Position numbers and translations under genes: made by a program. Shown here in pieces: positions 27,921 to 41,100 of a stretch of 64,000 bases of DNA. The notes under the pieces were generated by a model. That model did no database searches, was not told the DNA's origin, and saw only the letters and a program-made list of their open reading frames with translations. The stretch comes from Amoebidium appalachense (Eukaryota > Ichthyosporea), in contig CAVNZM010000009.1 in assembly GCA_963693365.1 (NCBI GenBank), positions 868,001-932,000 on the forward strand. Direction: 5' to 3'. Every line of letters starts with the position of its first letter. Position 1 is the stretch's first letter.

Positions 27921-28082
27921 TTTGCGTTAAAGGGCAGGCGCACTACAGGCACGTTTTCTATTTACTCATTTGCTCGAAACTCTCGACTTACCCCACTAGT
28001 ACTAGTTGGAAATCGCATGTACGTTTGTGTGGAAGTGAGAATCGAAACGAAACAATAACTAATCTAAAGCTGTGCGTATTTT

Positions 28083-28168
28083 ACCTAATAAACTTAAGCT
28101 ATTTAGTGTACGTGTGGGTTGTGCAACCTAATAAACTTAAGCTATTTAGTGTACGTGTGGGTTGTGCA
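28083..28168. repeat. Perfect 43-bp tandem duplication
   Basis: Unit beginning 'acctaataaacttaagctat' at 28083-28125 is repeated exactly at 28126-28168, about 160 bp upstream of the start codon of the minus-strand 655-aa gene, so it lies in its promoter or 5' UTR region. Perfect identity implies a recent event. Confidence 0.95.
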
Positions 28169-28169
28169 T

Positions 28170-29146
28170 GCATGCGTAAGAGAAAGCGAAACGAGACGGT
28201 GGAACCAAGCATACACACAAAGAGACTGACACTGAAAGATCCGTCACCATCAGTTTGAAAAACATGAAATTTGCAGGAATGCAGATCGAGCACTCAGATC
28301 ATGACAGCGTTAGCCTTTCTGGGCTAATGACGATAGAACAAAAGCGTGTTCGATTGGCTATAGGATCTATCACAATTCGGAGGCTGTGTGTGTCACTTTT
28401 CAAACTAGAAATTAAACGATTTTAGAATAGATAAAGAAGCAACAGAAGACATCTGCTTTCTTTACCTCTTTTATTTTTTAAAAGAATCCGTGTTTATTGC
28501 GAGGCTCTTCGCTAATAAACATAGAATGCAGATGTGACACACAGCGCAAGTATGTTATCGCGTCCCTGGAAAATAAATGCGCCAATCAGACATTTCGCGT
28601 ACTATCATTGGTGGACTAATATGATTGGGTCACCTAAAGTGAAAAAGGTTTATGATTGGTGTTCTAAATCGCGCTGGGGCAATAAAGTTTATCCGTTCAT
28701 CTGATCATCCACCCCCGGGAGTAGTATGATATATGTGTTTTGGCCTTGGTGTTTTATTTATGTATTTTGATGTTTTCTTAAATCATTATTATCCATTGTT
28801 GTTATTTTTTAGGATAGTGATGCAGTAATTCAAATGTTACCTATCATTTTTCAGCGCTCGTTCTTTATTTTATGTAGCTCTGGGGTCCCCCCATGGCTGT
28901 GCCCACTGAGTCGGCTAGCGGTATATGATATCATAGGTATGTAGGCTGGTATGTGTAGGCGTGGATGTGGCCACGGTGGGTGCGCGGCCATGCATATGGG
29001 TGGGCGTTTTCTTTTTTTCCTTTTTTTTTTTCTTCCTGTCTTGGTACGTGGTGGTGGTGGTGTTGGTGGTGGTGGTGGTGGTGGTGGTGGTGGAAGCCCT
29101 GGCAATGGTGGTGGTGGTGGTCGTGGTGGCGGTGGTGGTGGTTGTG

Positions 29147-29230
<84 letters not shown>

Positions 29231-29526
29231 GCGGGGGAGGGGGGGGGGGGAGGGGGGTGCCGGGGGGGGGGAGGGGGGAGGCGGGGAGGGGGGGGGGGGG
29301 GGGGGGGGGGGGAGCCTCGGGAGGGAGCTCCTAGGGCGGGAGGGGGAGGAGAGAAGGGAGGGGGGGCGCCGCTGAGATGTGTCCTCCATATGTATGAGCA
29401 CATTGTCAAACCCTACCACCACATGTCAATGTGTGTGCAAAAGAGGCTATGTACTCGCAATTTTTTTTTTTCATTCCCCCCCTACCTTTTTTGTGTGTAC
29501 GTGGCACTGCCTCTCTCTCGCTTTCT

Positions 29527-29604
<78 letters not shown>

Positions 29605-29761
29605 CTCCCTCTCTCTCTCTATTTCCCCCCCGTTCTCTCTTCAAACCCCGGCAACCCCCCTCTCTCTGCCCCCTGCTTCTTCCCCCCTCCCCCCGGGGCC
29701 CCCTCGCGCTCTCTCGCTCCCCCCCCCCCTCCCCCCCCCCCCCTCTATCTCTCTCAGTCTA

Positions 29762-29797
<36 letters not shown>

Positions 29798-30543
29798 CTT
29801 TGCTTTTCTTTTCTTTTTTTTTTTGGAAGGGGGGGGGGGGGGGGGGGGGGACTTCGTGGGTGTGTACCGGGCCCTGTATGTGCACGTGTGTGACTTGTGT
29901 GTGTGTGTGTGTGTGTGTGTGTGACACGTGTGTATGTGTGTGTCTGTGTGTGTGTGTGTGCGCGCGCACACGCGTGTGCTTTTTTATTTTTTATTTTTTT
30001 GGGGGGGGAGGAGGGGGGAGAGGGGAGGAGGGGAGGGGAGGGAGAAGGGGTGTGTGTTCGTGGGTGTGGCTGTACCATGAACCATTGGGTTCCAAACAGA
30101 GTGAAAATGAAATGGACGGGTGCATACCTGTTACATTCGTATGCTAATGCAACACGAACACGAACATTCCAAAGAGGGGAATAACATGCAGAATTAATGG
30201 CGTCCCTTCTTCAAAGGCTTTGTGGTGTCTTATTATGGACACATCATATGGTACGTGGAACTATGGATATGTTTTCAAAGTATTTAAAGCTCAACGTTCC
30301 AAGACAAGCATATGCATGCCAGTACTACGCGCCCACTGGCTTTTATGCATAATGCTCAAGTGGTGATAATTCGAGATGTTAGCAGTTTCAGCACCTGCCT
30401 ACCTACTCGTGCAACCCTTTCTCCTCCTGTTCCCTAAATTAAGCATTTCCCTTTCATACGATGGTAGGTCTGAGTATCATAAACCTTGTAATTGTGTAAA
30501 ATGTGATTGGTATACCAAAATACCACACATTCGCAACCCAATA

Positions 30544-30574
<31 letters not shown>

Positions 30575-30700
30575 CCCCCCACCCCCACCCCCCACCACAC
30601 ACACACACACACCCTTCGAGCAACGGGTGGTTGTGGCATGCGATTTGCTATTTATCAGTACTATCTGATCGGCAACATAGGGTTCCTGTCATCTGATTGG
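28170..30700. other. Intergenic region, no supported gene
   Basis: 28170-28900 is unique AT-rich sequence with several CCAAT/ATTGG motifs (near 28573, 28609, 28624 and 28656). 29049-29150 is a (GGT)n array, 29147-29228 (GT)n, 29230-29370 G-rich, 29530-29602 (CT)n plus poly-C, and 29900-29970 (GT)n. 30070-30540 is unique sequence without a clear gene. A poly-C block lies at 30545-30573. Confidence 0.5.
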
Positions 30701-31475
30701 CTACTTGATTATGCCGTGCAACACTGCTGCTATTGCCCCTGCAACCCCATCCCATCCCATCCATCAGTACACACACACAATTTTAAAAACACCAAACCTC
30801 CATCCCCCCCCCCCCCCCCCCTTTCCCCTTATACATCCCCCCCCCCCTCCTTTCCCCTTATACATCCCCCCTCCTCCCCCTTTCCCCTTATATATCCCCC
30901 CCCCCCCCTTTCCCCTTATACATTCCCCCCCCCCCCTTTCCCCTTATACATCCCCCCCCCCTTCCCCTTATACATCCCCCCCCCCCCCCTTTCCCCTTAT
31001 ACATCCCCCCCCCCTTTCCCCTTATATATCCCCCCCCCTTCCCCTTATACATCCCCCCCTTTCCCCTTATACATCCCCCCCCCCTTCCCCTTATACATCC
31101 CCCCCCCCTTCCCCTTATACATCCCCCCCCCCCTCCCCCTTATACATCCCCCCCCCCCCCCTTATACATCCCCTCCCCCCCCCCCCCCCCACAGCCATCT
31201 TAGACAGTTGAGTTATCCCCCGAGCCTAATGCACCCACACACACCTCGATATGACTAATGACAGACTGATTGGGAAGCACATAGCACACACTAGACACCC
31301 CTTCATTCTCTTTCCCACACAAGCAAATGAGTAAGTTCACAACTCCCGTTTCCACTCCCAAACAGAGCTACCAAATCTGACTGTATGGAATTCTCCCATC
31401 CATCCAACCCCTACCCACCAGCCACACATCCATGCACCAAAAAAAAACCCAACATCAATGTCGACATCTTCATCC

Positions 31476-31526
<51 letters not shown>

Positions 31527-31527
31527 T

Positions 31528-31559
<32 letters not shown>

Positions 31560-32797
31560 AAAACAACCTCCCTTCCCCTTCCCCCCCCCCCCTCCTTCTC
31601 TCCCTCTACTTCTCCCCCAATACCTTATACGGCCACCCAGCCGCCACTTGTCAAATCCCCCCCACACACACACATATTAAACTACACCACTGAAACCCCC
31701 TCCTCCCCCCCCCCCCTCCCCCCCCCCCCCCTCTCCCCCCCCCCCCCCGCCCACACACAGACACATCCTCCCTTCCCCTCCCACCTCAACCAAGGCACAC
31801 ACCTGTTGTTGCTGCTGACAGGGCCAGTGACCTCGGTGTTGGTCGGTAAGGAAGAGCCACCATCATCCCTGCACCGGAATCCAATGAAAAGAAAACGTTA
31901 TAAAATGAGTATTCAATGAACATCTTAAAAAACTATGACTCACGTGTATCTATAGATACACTGATAATGCAATGTCCAATAACCGTAAATATCCTGAAAT
32001 AGGCAAATTCGCAATCAAATACTGCACACCTGACATGTGCAGGTGATTGTTGTGCATGCTTTTGCATCAGGGGGAGGGGGGAGGGGGGGGGGAACGCGGG
32101 GAGAAGGGGAGGCGTGCGTGTTTGTGTGTGTGAAGGGGGGATGGTGGGGAGGGAGAGTGGGATAAGAGGGAGAGGGGAGGAGGGGGAAGGGGGGGGGGGG
32201 GGGGGGGGGGGGGGAGGGGGGGGGGGGGGGGGATATCACGGACCTACAAGGGCGCCTGCAGCCACCGAGTTCCACACGTCATCTCTCCTCCGTGTGCGCT
32301 CAAAGGCACAGGCCAGGCCCGAATACCCGCCTAAAAATAGCGCAAAAAGCCCAAAATTGGTGCCGGTGGCTCGGCCCACATACCGTATACGTTCCTGGTG
32401 GATGTGTCGAGGAAGAAAAAGGGGGAAGTGCGTGTGTGAGTGTGTGTGTGTGTGTGTGTTTGGGGGGGGGGGGGGAGGGGGGGGGGGGAGGGGGGAGAAG
32501 GCCAAGGATGGCGGAGCAGGTTAATGAACGGTTTGGAAGAGGGAAGGGCAGATTAGGAGAGGGAGAGGGCAGTAATAGGATGCAATTTCATATCCCCCCC
32601 CCTCCCTCACTCCCTTCCCCCTCCCCCTATCTCGAGGGACTTGCACTTCCCGTTTTTTTGCTCCCAATTTTTTTTCGTCCAGAGGCCGTGAATTGTTTGC
32701 AACCTTTTACACAGAAAAAGATCTCCTTCGCTGCCACCAAAGAAATCACCACACCACCATTATCCATCCCCCCCCAAAAAACACGTACACACACACA

Positions 32798-32885
<88 letters not shown>

Positions 32886-33520
32886 ACACACACACACACA
32901 CACACACACAAACACTTTTAAATGCAAAAATACACATGCAGAGAGAGATCCATAAATGCAGACGCACAAAGCGCACACATGCATGCCATTCATTCCCTCA
33001 CCAACGAACCTAAAGTTGGCTGGCTAGGCAATGCCCCCCCCCCCCCCCCCCCCTCCCTCCCATCCCCCGCCCCCTCTGCCATAACCACGCCCCTTCACCC
33101 AGGCCCCTTATTCCCCCCTTCCTTCACACTTATAAACTCCCCCCCCCCCCCCCCCCCCCCTCTCTCCCACCACAATCTCCTCTCGAGCATGCCTCTTCGA
33201 AACCGTCCCTCCCAACATAACGTCCCACCTCAGACCTACTCCCTCCCCACCCCTCCCCCCATTTGCCTCCAACAACTCAAAAAGTGCCACCGACCATGCA
33301 GTACCTTAACCCGACCCTCCTGGCTGCAATAGCACTCACCTACCATTTTTGGCAATTCTTTGCTGTCGGATAGGCTGGAAAAGAACCCCCACAGCAGTCC
33401 AACACCACTGCCACGTATACCAGAAAACACTGTGGGTTGGAAATGGGAGGGGGGGGGGGGGGGAGGGGTGGTTAGAATGTGATATAGAGTACAAAGACCA
33501 CATTCATGACGGACAACACA

Positions 33521-33586
<66 letters not shown>

Positions 33587-33832
33587 ATCGCCGCATGTGC
33601 ATGTATGTGTGTGCATATGGGTCTGTGATAAAGGGGGGGCAGGGGGGGGGGGGGGGGGGGGGGGGAGGGGAGGGGTAAGGGTGACCAAGTTGAAAGAAAT
33701 ATCAAGAGCTTGGTGGTTTATGCAGTTGCATGGCTCAAGGAAGGACAGCTACTTGGGGGACGGGGGAGGGGGGGGGGAGGTTGAATATTGGATCTCTCTC
33801 CCTCTCACTCTCTTGCCCTCCTCTCTCTCCCT

Positions 33833-33912
<80 letters not shown>

Positions 33913-35557
33913 TCCCCCCCCCCCCTCTCTCTCTCTCTGTGTCTCTTCTCCCCCCCCCCTCCCCCCCCTCACTCTCTGTGGTGTGTCGGTGTGTCTGAGG
34001 GGTTCGTGTGGTTGGGGAGTAAAAGGAGAGCGCTGCAGGGGCGAGACATGCACAAGCAGTGGAGTGGGGAAGAGAACATCTGACACTTTGCTTTGCATGG
34101 TGTACATCACACTTCCAACTGACTTTATTTCAAATACAGATCTGCCTTTTATACTCGCAGCATTGGATGTGCTCGAAATAGAAATTCCAATCCAATACAA
34201 TTTACACCAATCAGAACCGTTTGACATCTGAGCTTGCATACCACATTAAACCAAACGCTATTCAAAGCTAAACACTAATGCTACTGGGAACTAATACACA
34301 CGACTGAGAAACAATAAGCTACGAATTGCTCGAACACTATTAGTTCGTACATATGCCTAGAATATTTCACTACAGAAATATACGTGAATATATGTAGCTC
34401 CTCCCTTCTCCCCCTCTTTTACCTATGCCCGCTACTCATCTCCCCTCACTTCTCTGGCCGTCTCTTCGTGGATGCCACAAACCGAGTTTAAAGGACGTGT
34501 TGAAAGGGTGGTTCAGAGGGGGCAGGTGCACAGGAAGGTGGGAGGTGGGAGGGGAGGGGGGGGGAGAGGGGGTCCTTGTACCTGCCAAATCTATGCAGCG
34601 GGGTTGGGCCGCGTGTCTATCCATATTTGGTAATTAACTGCACCCAGCTTGTATACCTTAAGGCATGAACGGAAAATGTACCCTGCTAGTGTCGAGAGGT
34701 GCAGTGTTAATAGTTAATACTTCGCAACAGTACAGCTTTTTCTAATCTCGGATCCACAAAATATTTATGGAGTCATGCGTAGCGCAGAACTTGGCGTTGC
34801 CACACATCATTGGACAAACCCTTTCCGTCTTAAACTTTTTCTCATTCTCACTCGTCCTCACCCCCTCTCCCCCCCCCCCCCTCTCTCTTTCCCTCCCCCC
34901 CCCCCCCCCCCCTTCCTCCCCTCCCCCTCTCTCCCTCCCCCCCCTCCTCCCCCCCGCACCCCGCCCGCCTTTTCTCCCTGGACATCCTATGTTTAGGAAG
35001 CCACGGGGGAAAAAAAAAAACAGCTAGCTACATCCAAACATGAATACTCACCAACCCCTCTAGTGCGCGGAAGTCCATACGCGCTAGAATGATTCTCGTA
35101 AACTTGCTTTATCCCCCCCCCTTCCTCTTCCCCCCCCCCCCCCCCCCCCTTCTCCCTCCCCCCCCCTCCCCCCCCCCCCCCCCCCCCTTTCCCCCCAACA
35201 AAAAAAGAAACGAAAAAGAAAGAAAGACGGAGAAAAGAAACAATGATGAAAAAGAACAAACAAGAAAGAACACGCAAAAGAGAAAACAAGCGAGAAAAAG
35301 GAAAGAAATGAAACGAAAAGAAAAGACACATCGATCATGCCTGTGTATTTCTTGCAGCACGAACCACAGTTCAGAAAGAAAATCGTTTCTTCTAATAGAA
35401 AGTACACCCTAAAAACCAGCCCCTCATTCCCCCCCTCCCCCCCCCCCCCCCCCCCCTGACTGCTCTCGCTCACTCTCTCGCTCCCCCCATTCCCACCCCT
35501 TTAACTCTCTCTTTTTCCCCCCCCCTCCCCTCCCCCTCCCCCCATGAGTGCTCTCGA

Positions 35558-35652
<95 letters not shown>

Positions 35653-35922
35653 CCACACACACACAAACAAACACAGACACACACTTCTCTCTCTCTTCCC
35701 TCCCCACTCTCGTTCTCTCCCCCCCTCCCGCCCCCCGCCCCCCTGCCCCCCGGCCGTCTCTCTCTCTATCCCTGTCCCCTCCTTCCCCCTCTCTTCCCCT
35801 CGCTCCAACCCCTCGTCTCTCTGCTCTTTCTCTTGCTCTCTCTCGTCTCGCTCTCTCTTTCGCTCTCCCTTTCACTCACTCACTCACTCAATTACTCAGC
35901 CACACACACACACACACACACA

Positions 35923-35956
<34 letters not shown>

Positions 35957-36352
35957 CCCCTCCCCCCCCCAACTCCCCATCCCGTCTCTCTCTTTCTATC
36001 TACTTCTCTCTCTCTTCCCCTTCTCCCCCCCCCCCCCCCCCCCCCGTCCCCCCCCCCCCCCCTCCCCTCTGCGCGCTCTTCCCCCCCCCCCCCCCCCCCC
36101 CCCCCCGCCCACTCTTTTACCCTCTTGCACTTTCTCTCGCTCCCTCCCTCAATCGCCCTCTCTCTCTAAGTTTCGGCCCACCCCCGCCCCCCATCGGCTT
36201 AATTGCTACTTTTTTTCACAGAGCCCCCCACATTCTCTCCGACCAAAATCCCTTTCTCTTTTTCACTGGCCGTATTCAACACATAATTGTCAACACGCTC
36301 ATCTCACCTTTTTCTGCTCTGATGAGTCTGAACCCACCGCCCTTGTATGCAT
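30701..36352 (-). CDS. Tim17/Tim22/Tim23-family membrane protein, NDUFA11-like (146 aa, 6 exons)
   Basis: Minus-strand exons: 36308-36352 (ATG), 35052-35106, 33344-33429, 32244-32394, 31803-31868 and 30701-30738 (stop TAG). They total 441 nt with phases 0, 1, 0, 1, 1. The short N-terminus is followed by four hydrophobic segments: GIRGSGVGLLWGFFSS (about residues 36-51), TNFGLFALFLGGYSGLACA (about 72-90), VAAGALVGGMMVAL and SLALSAATTGAIAAVLHG. The family signature is the Gly-rich second segment ending in 'ER-x-RRRDDVWNSVAAGALVG', comparable to the R-x-K-x-D-x-x-N-x-x-x-x-G loop of Tim17/22/23 proteins. Length and hydropathy suit NDUFA11 (complex I, about 141 aa) slightly better than the longer translocase subunits. 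Acts in the mitochondrial inner membrane if the assignment is right. The gene is divergently transcribed from the dipeptidase gene. Exons 1 and 6 are short and the least certain. Confidence 0.68.
30804..31190. repeat. Minisatellite: (C)n + 'tttccccttatacatc'
   Basis: About 16 tandem copies of a 22-27-bp unit made of a variable poly-C run (7-18 nt) plus the nearly invariant 'tttccccttatacatc'. It lies in the last intron of the Tim-family gene, so the transcript sense is GATGTATAAGGGGAAA plus poly-G. Confidence 0.95.
32788..32910. repeat. (CA)n microsatellite
   Basis: About 120 bp of CA with two short interruptions, inside intron 3 of the minus-strand Tim-family gene. It is antisense to the (CA)n orientation typical of introns in this window. 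Confidence 0.95.
33463..33528 (-). repeat. Dispersed intronic repeat, copy 8 (3' block, inverted)
   Basis: On the minus strand: 'ctgtgttgtccgtcatgaat', 'gtactctatatcacattcta', then poly-C. It matches the block at 42250-42310, and is in sense orientation within the minus-strand Tim-family gene. Confidence 0.5.
35559..35651. repeat. (CA)n microsatellite
   Basis: About 93 bp of uninterrupted CA in intron 1 of the Tim-family gene, flanked by a CT-rich tract that continues to 36180. Confidence 0.95.
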
Positions 36353-36696
36353 ACCACGTGATCTCGGAAGTGTTTAGAGGTGCTATTTACGCAACTCACT
36401 TGCCCACACTGGTGTCGGTATGTCTTGCTTTGGAATGGCCGAAGAATAGTCCTATCACACAGACGCGTTCAATACCCTCCTCAGCGAAAACCTTCACAAG
36501 TAACTACAAAGTGGTGCATGCCCTTGCGAACCGGTTTTGCTGCGTTAAACAGCAAAAAAGAAGTATCACTTTCATATATACCCCATGTATCCCTCTTTTC
36601 CTCTCCTTCTCAATTTCTCTCCCTCTGTCTCTGACACACACACACTCACACTCGCTCGAGGCTCTTGTATTTTTTGCACGTCTTTCGCCTCTCCGC

Positions 36697-37166
36697 CAGG
36701 GGTGTGGCGACTTGAGTCCGAGTCGCGACTTGAAGTCACGAAAGCTCGTGACTTGAGTCAAGTCAAGTCAGGCCATCAGGCGTGACTTGGAGGTGACTTG
36801 GGCCGAGGCCTGAGGGGGCCCGGGATGGGGGAGGGAGGGGGGGAGGGGGGGGGGGTTGGTCGGGTAGTAGGGGGGGAAACTCAAAGGGACTGAGGGCCCG
36901 GAGCACTCCGGAGGCGGCCCGCCCCCCTCTCCCCCCCCCCCCCCCCCCCCCCCCGGGCCCCCTCCTCCCCCCGGCACCCCCCCCCCCCTCCCCGCCCCCC
37001 ACGGTTGACTCGCACTCAAAATAGTAACGTCACCTGAAGTCGCGACTTGAGTCATAGGGTCTCAAGTCGCGACTCCAAGTCAAGTCAAGTCACAAGCACC
37101 AGCTGCCAATTATTAAAATAAGTCAAGTCAAGCCGATGAACCGATGAAGGCTCCACCACACCCCTG
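36697..37166. mobile_element. hAT-like MITE with 11-bp TIRs and imperfect 8-bp target-site duplication
   Basis: Left end 'caggggtgtgg' (36697-36707) and right end 'ccacacccctg' (37156-37166) are perfect inverted repeats. CAGGG-type ends are typical of hAT transposons. The flanking 8-mers are ctctccgc (left) and ctctccta (right), matching at 6 of 8 positions, the size expected of a hAT duplication. Subterminal regions carry many 'aagtcaagtca' and 'cgacttgagtc' motifs on both sides. The centre is G/C-rich simple sequence, and there is no transposase frame, so it is non-autonomous. Confidence 0.8.
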
Positions 37167-37337
37167 CTCTCCTACATACGCTCTCCGGACCCTAGACCCT
37201 CTGCCTCATATCAGATCTTGAAGACACCTATTGGGTATTTTTAGATTTGGCGGGAAGCATTGTGGACTCCTATTGGTTGACCTAGTTGCATGACGTCATT
37301 CTTCGTTGCGGAGCTAGATCAAGACAGTCAAAAGAGC

Positions 37338-37374
<37 letters not shown>

Positions 37375-37428
37375 AAACCACACTGAGCTTGCTACTAATC
37401 GGAGCCACGCTACAGTTACATAAGCACC

Positions 37429-37701
<273 letters not shown>

Positions 37702-38172
37702 AGCAATGTAAGTGGTGAGGAGCAGGGGGGAGGGATCTTGAATAATCGCGTTTGGGTCTAAGGACGTAAGGAGAGGGAACGGATGGGCTGGGAGGGGAAA
37801 CGGTGGGTAACGGAAGCCCGGAGGTTCATTAACATAACGGATTAAAGTTTGTGTGTTCTTTTTCTGGTGCATTCCTGAACTAACACATTTTGGCAACCTG
37901 ACTATTGTCATTTGTGTGGTGAAATTGGGGCTTTGCAGAGTAAGGTGTGCGGTAAGGGAATGATCTATGTGAAGGGGGAGTTTGATCTATCCTCTGAGAA
38001 AACATAAAGAGTGAGAAAGATTACGAGAACTCAGGTTGTCCAGCAGGTATGGTTGTGCAATACACTGGTCTCTGTTCTAAAGCATAGCCGTTTTGTTTCC
38101 TTGCTCATCGTGCTAAACCCTATACATTTACAACGATTATAACGTAAAACACTGACAACTTTCCCACACCAG

Positions 38173-41100
38173 ATGGCAGACATCAAGTCCTTTTTCGACT
38201 ATGTGGACGCCCACGCTGACTTCTACGTCAAAAAGTTGGCCGAGGCCGTGGCCGTGCAGAGCGTCTCTGCAGACCCAGCAAAGTGCGCCTGATATACCCC
38301 CCCCCCCCCCCTTCTCCCCCCCTCCCCCCCCCCCCCTCTCCCCCCTCCTCTCTTGCTCTCGCCATCACCCCTGCCTCCGTGCCCTCTCCCCCCTTCTCCC
38401 CCTCCCCCCCCCCACCCCCACCCCCACCTAAGCACACTTTGACCTTGAGTTTGAGGCTCTGCTGTGGCTCAGCTTCACATCTTTTACTGCTATTCTGAAA
38501 TTTTCAAACGTGTTTGTATAACCCTGAAAATCTGCTTCTTTTGCGCTGCCAGCTTTCCTTTCCCGTCCCTTTCAACATCTTTACACCTAACTTGACTTTT
38601 GAACTCTAGAACTATTTTCCAACTTTTGCAGTAACAGTGCCCCACATCATCTCTTGTTCACATCCACTAGACTCGCCGACACAAACAGACATACGGGAAG
38701 GTTTCAGTGCTACCCGTACACTGTTTTTCCTTAGTTGTCTATGCAAAGTCCCTCAAGGTTCCTCAAGACATCTATTTACATACCCTCATACCCAGGCGCC
38801 CTGAGGTGAGGCGTATGGGTGAAATAATGAAGGAGTGGATTGAGGAGCTCGGTGGCCACGCATTTATGGTCGGTTTACCCCCCTCCCCCCGCCCCCCTCC
38901 CCCTCCCCCCCCTTCCCCCCCTTCCCTCCCCCCCCCCCCCCCAACCCACCTGCCCCCCTCCCCCCCTCCCCCCCCCCCCCCCCCCCAACCCACCTGCCCC
39001 CCTTTCCCCCCCCCCCCTCCCCCCACCCACCTGCCCCCCCCCTCCCCCCCCCCCCCCCCCCCCCCCCGCCTCCCGGCTCAAAAAAACGAAGCAATAAAAG
39101 GTACCTTGGGGATTCTAAAGGCTGTCTTTTTCATGTTTCCAACCATTTGTATGCAAGGAAATTCGTCCCCCCCCACCCACGCACCCACCCCACCCTCCCC
39201 CTACCCCTTTTCTTGCCCCCCCCCCCCCCCCCCTTCCGGCCCTGCTTTTCTCCTAGCAGGCACATAGACACCCAATTCTATACTCATTGCTCAAGCACAC
39301 ACTCTGGACTGCACTCACCAACAACATGGGCCATCCCTTTATCGTATATATGGGGCGTATGGGTGTAGGTACAGGGGGTCATGAGGGAAAGGAGGGCAGG
39401 CAGGCAGTGGGGGCGGGGGAAGGGGGGAAGGGGGGGGGGGGGGGCAATAAGGGGCAAAATAGGAGGAGGTAATTCTTCAGAGCTGAAACCTCACGTGTAG
39501 AAGTAGAGGAAGATCACCGTGTTTCTGTATGCCTGTCAATGACGACAGCTCCAACCACTTAAAACCTGATCCCCTTATTCCCCCACCATCATCCCCGCGG
39601 ATCCCCCCTTCTCACCCCCCGTCCCCCTGGGTGCCCCCGGAGGCGAGGGGGCGCCCACAACCAACACACCCACTGATGACCCCCCCCCCCCCCCCCGTTC
39701 TCCCCCCCCTCCCCCCCCCCCCCAACTCCACCCCTTCCTCCCTTCAAAACACACACACACACGCACAAACACACAAACACACACACACGACAGGTTGAAC
39801 CTGGCACCCAGACCCTACTCAATGGTCGCACTCTTGAGCTCCCACCAGTTGTGTTTGGCCATTTTGGACTCGACCCCAAAAAGAAGACCGTGTGTGTGTA
39901 AGTTGCTCCCTCCGTGTCTCTTACCCCCCCCCCCCCCTCTCCCCCCCTCCCCCCCCCTCCCCCTCCCCTCCCCTCCCCTTCACAAAGACACACACCTATT
40001 GCTTCCTCTCACCCTTCCTGTGGAACACCTCAACATGTGTTTCTATACCACTCTCCACGCCCAAGGTTGGATAGTTTTTTCTTTCTTTCTTTCTTTCTTT
40101 CTTTTTTTTTTTTTGGGGGGGGGGGGGGGGGGGAGAGGGGGGGGATTTGAAATGGGGTAGGGGGAGCCAGGGGGGGGGGGGGGGGGGGCATTGGAAACAA
40201 CAAAAAAAAGGAGGCAGGGGGGGGGGGGGGGGGGCATTAGAACTAGCAAGCAGAACCTTGAGTTCTCTGTCGTTTTTTCTTTGGGCATCTTTGCACACGT
40301 CACAACACCCCAACATCACGTTGGCCCACTTCTCCCACTGTAAAAAAAAAATGAAGAAGGAAGAAGAATGAATGAATGAATGAATGAAAGCAAAAGAGAA
40401 AGAGAACATTTCCAACGTGCAAAAATTTACCTAACCATTTGGTTTGTTAAGTAGATTCAACTATCTAAGCCACCACCACACCTCTTGATCTCATTGGCTA
40501 TTTATCACACACAGGTACGGCCACTACGATGTGCAACCAGCACTGAAATCCGACGGCTGGAACACTGAGCCGTTTGAGCTGACGGAAATTGATGGAAAGC
40601 TCTTTGGCCGAGGTAGCACGGATGATAAGGGACCAATCCTGTGCTGGCTATGGGTCTACAAGGTTGGTGCAATCAGTAGTTTGGGAAGTGCAATCAGTAG
40701 TTTGCATGTCGTGATCATGGTGCAATAAGTGGTTTGAGTAGTCCCATGGGCGGTGAGATTAGGGGTTTGCATGTCGTAAGAATGGTACAATGGGTGGGTT
40801 TGCTGGTTCATTGGGTTATTTTGGAAGTTCAATAGGTAGGTTGAGCAGTGCAATTAGGATGAATACACGCGCAAAGCGCACGAGTATATTGGGTGAAATG
40901 TTGTGTTGGGTTACTAGTGTTGGGGCTGAGATTGACTAGAGTGCAGGGTGTTCCTTGGGTTTATATGATGCAAACAGTGTTTTTGGGGTGGCAGATGCTG
41001 GCTCTTTGCAGCTGAGATTGGATGCGCCGGCCAATGCTCCGAACCTATTGGGGCATTGATGCCTTTTGGCTGGTTGGTGGGGTCTGGGCTGGTTGTTGTT

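Noticed and set aside
35548-36756. 402-codon plus-strand frame covering 36200-36756
   Set aside because: Mostly CT/CA repeat. The non-repetitive part overlaps exon 1 of the minus-strand Tim-family gene and lacks splice or domain support on the plus strand.
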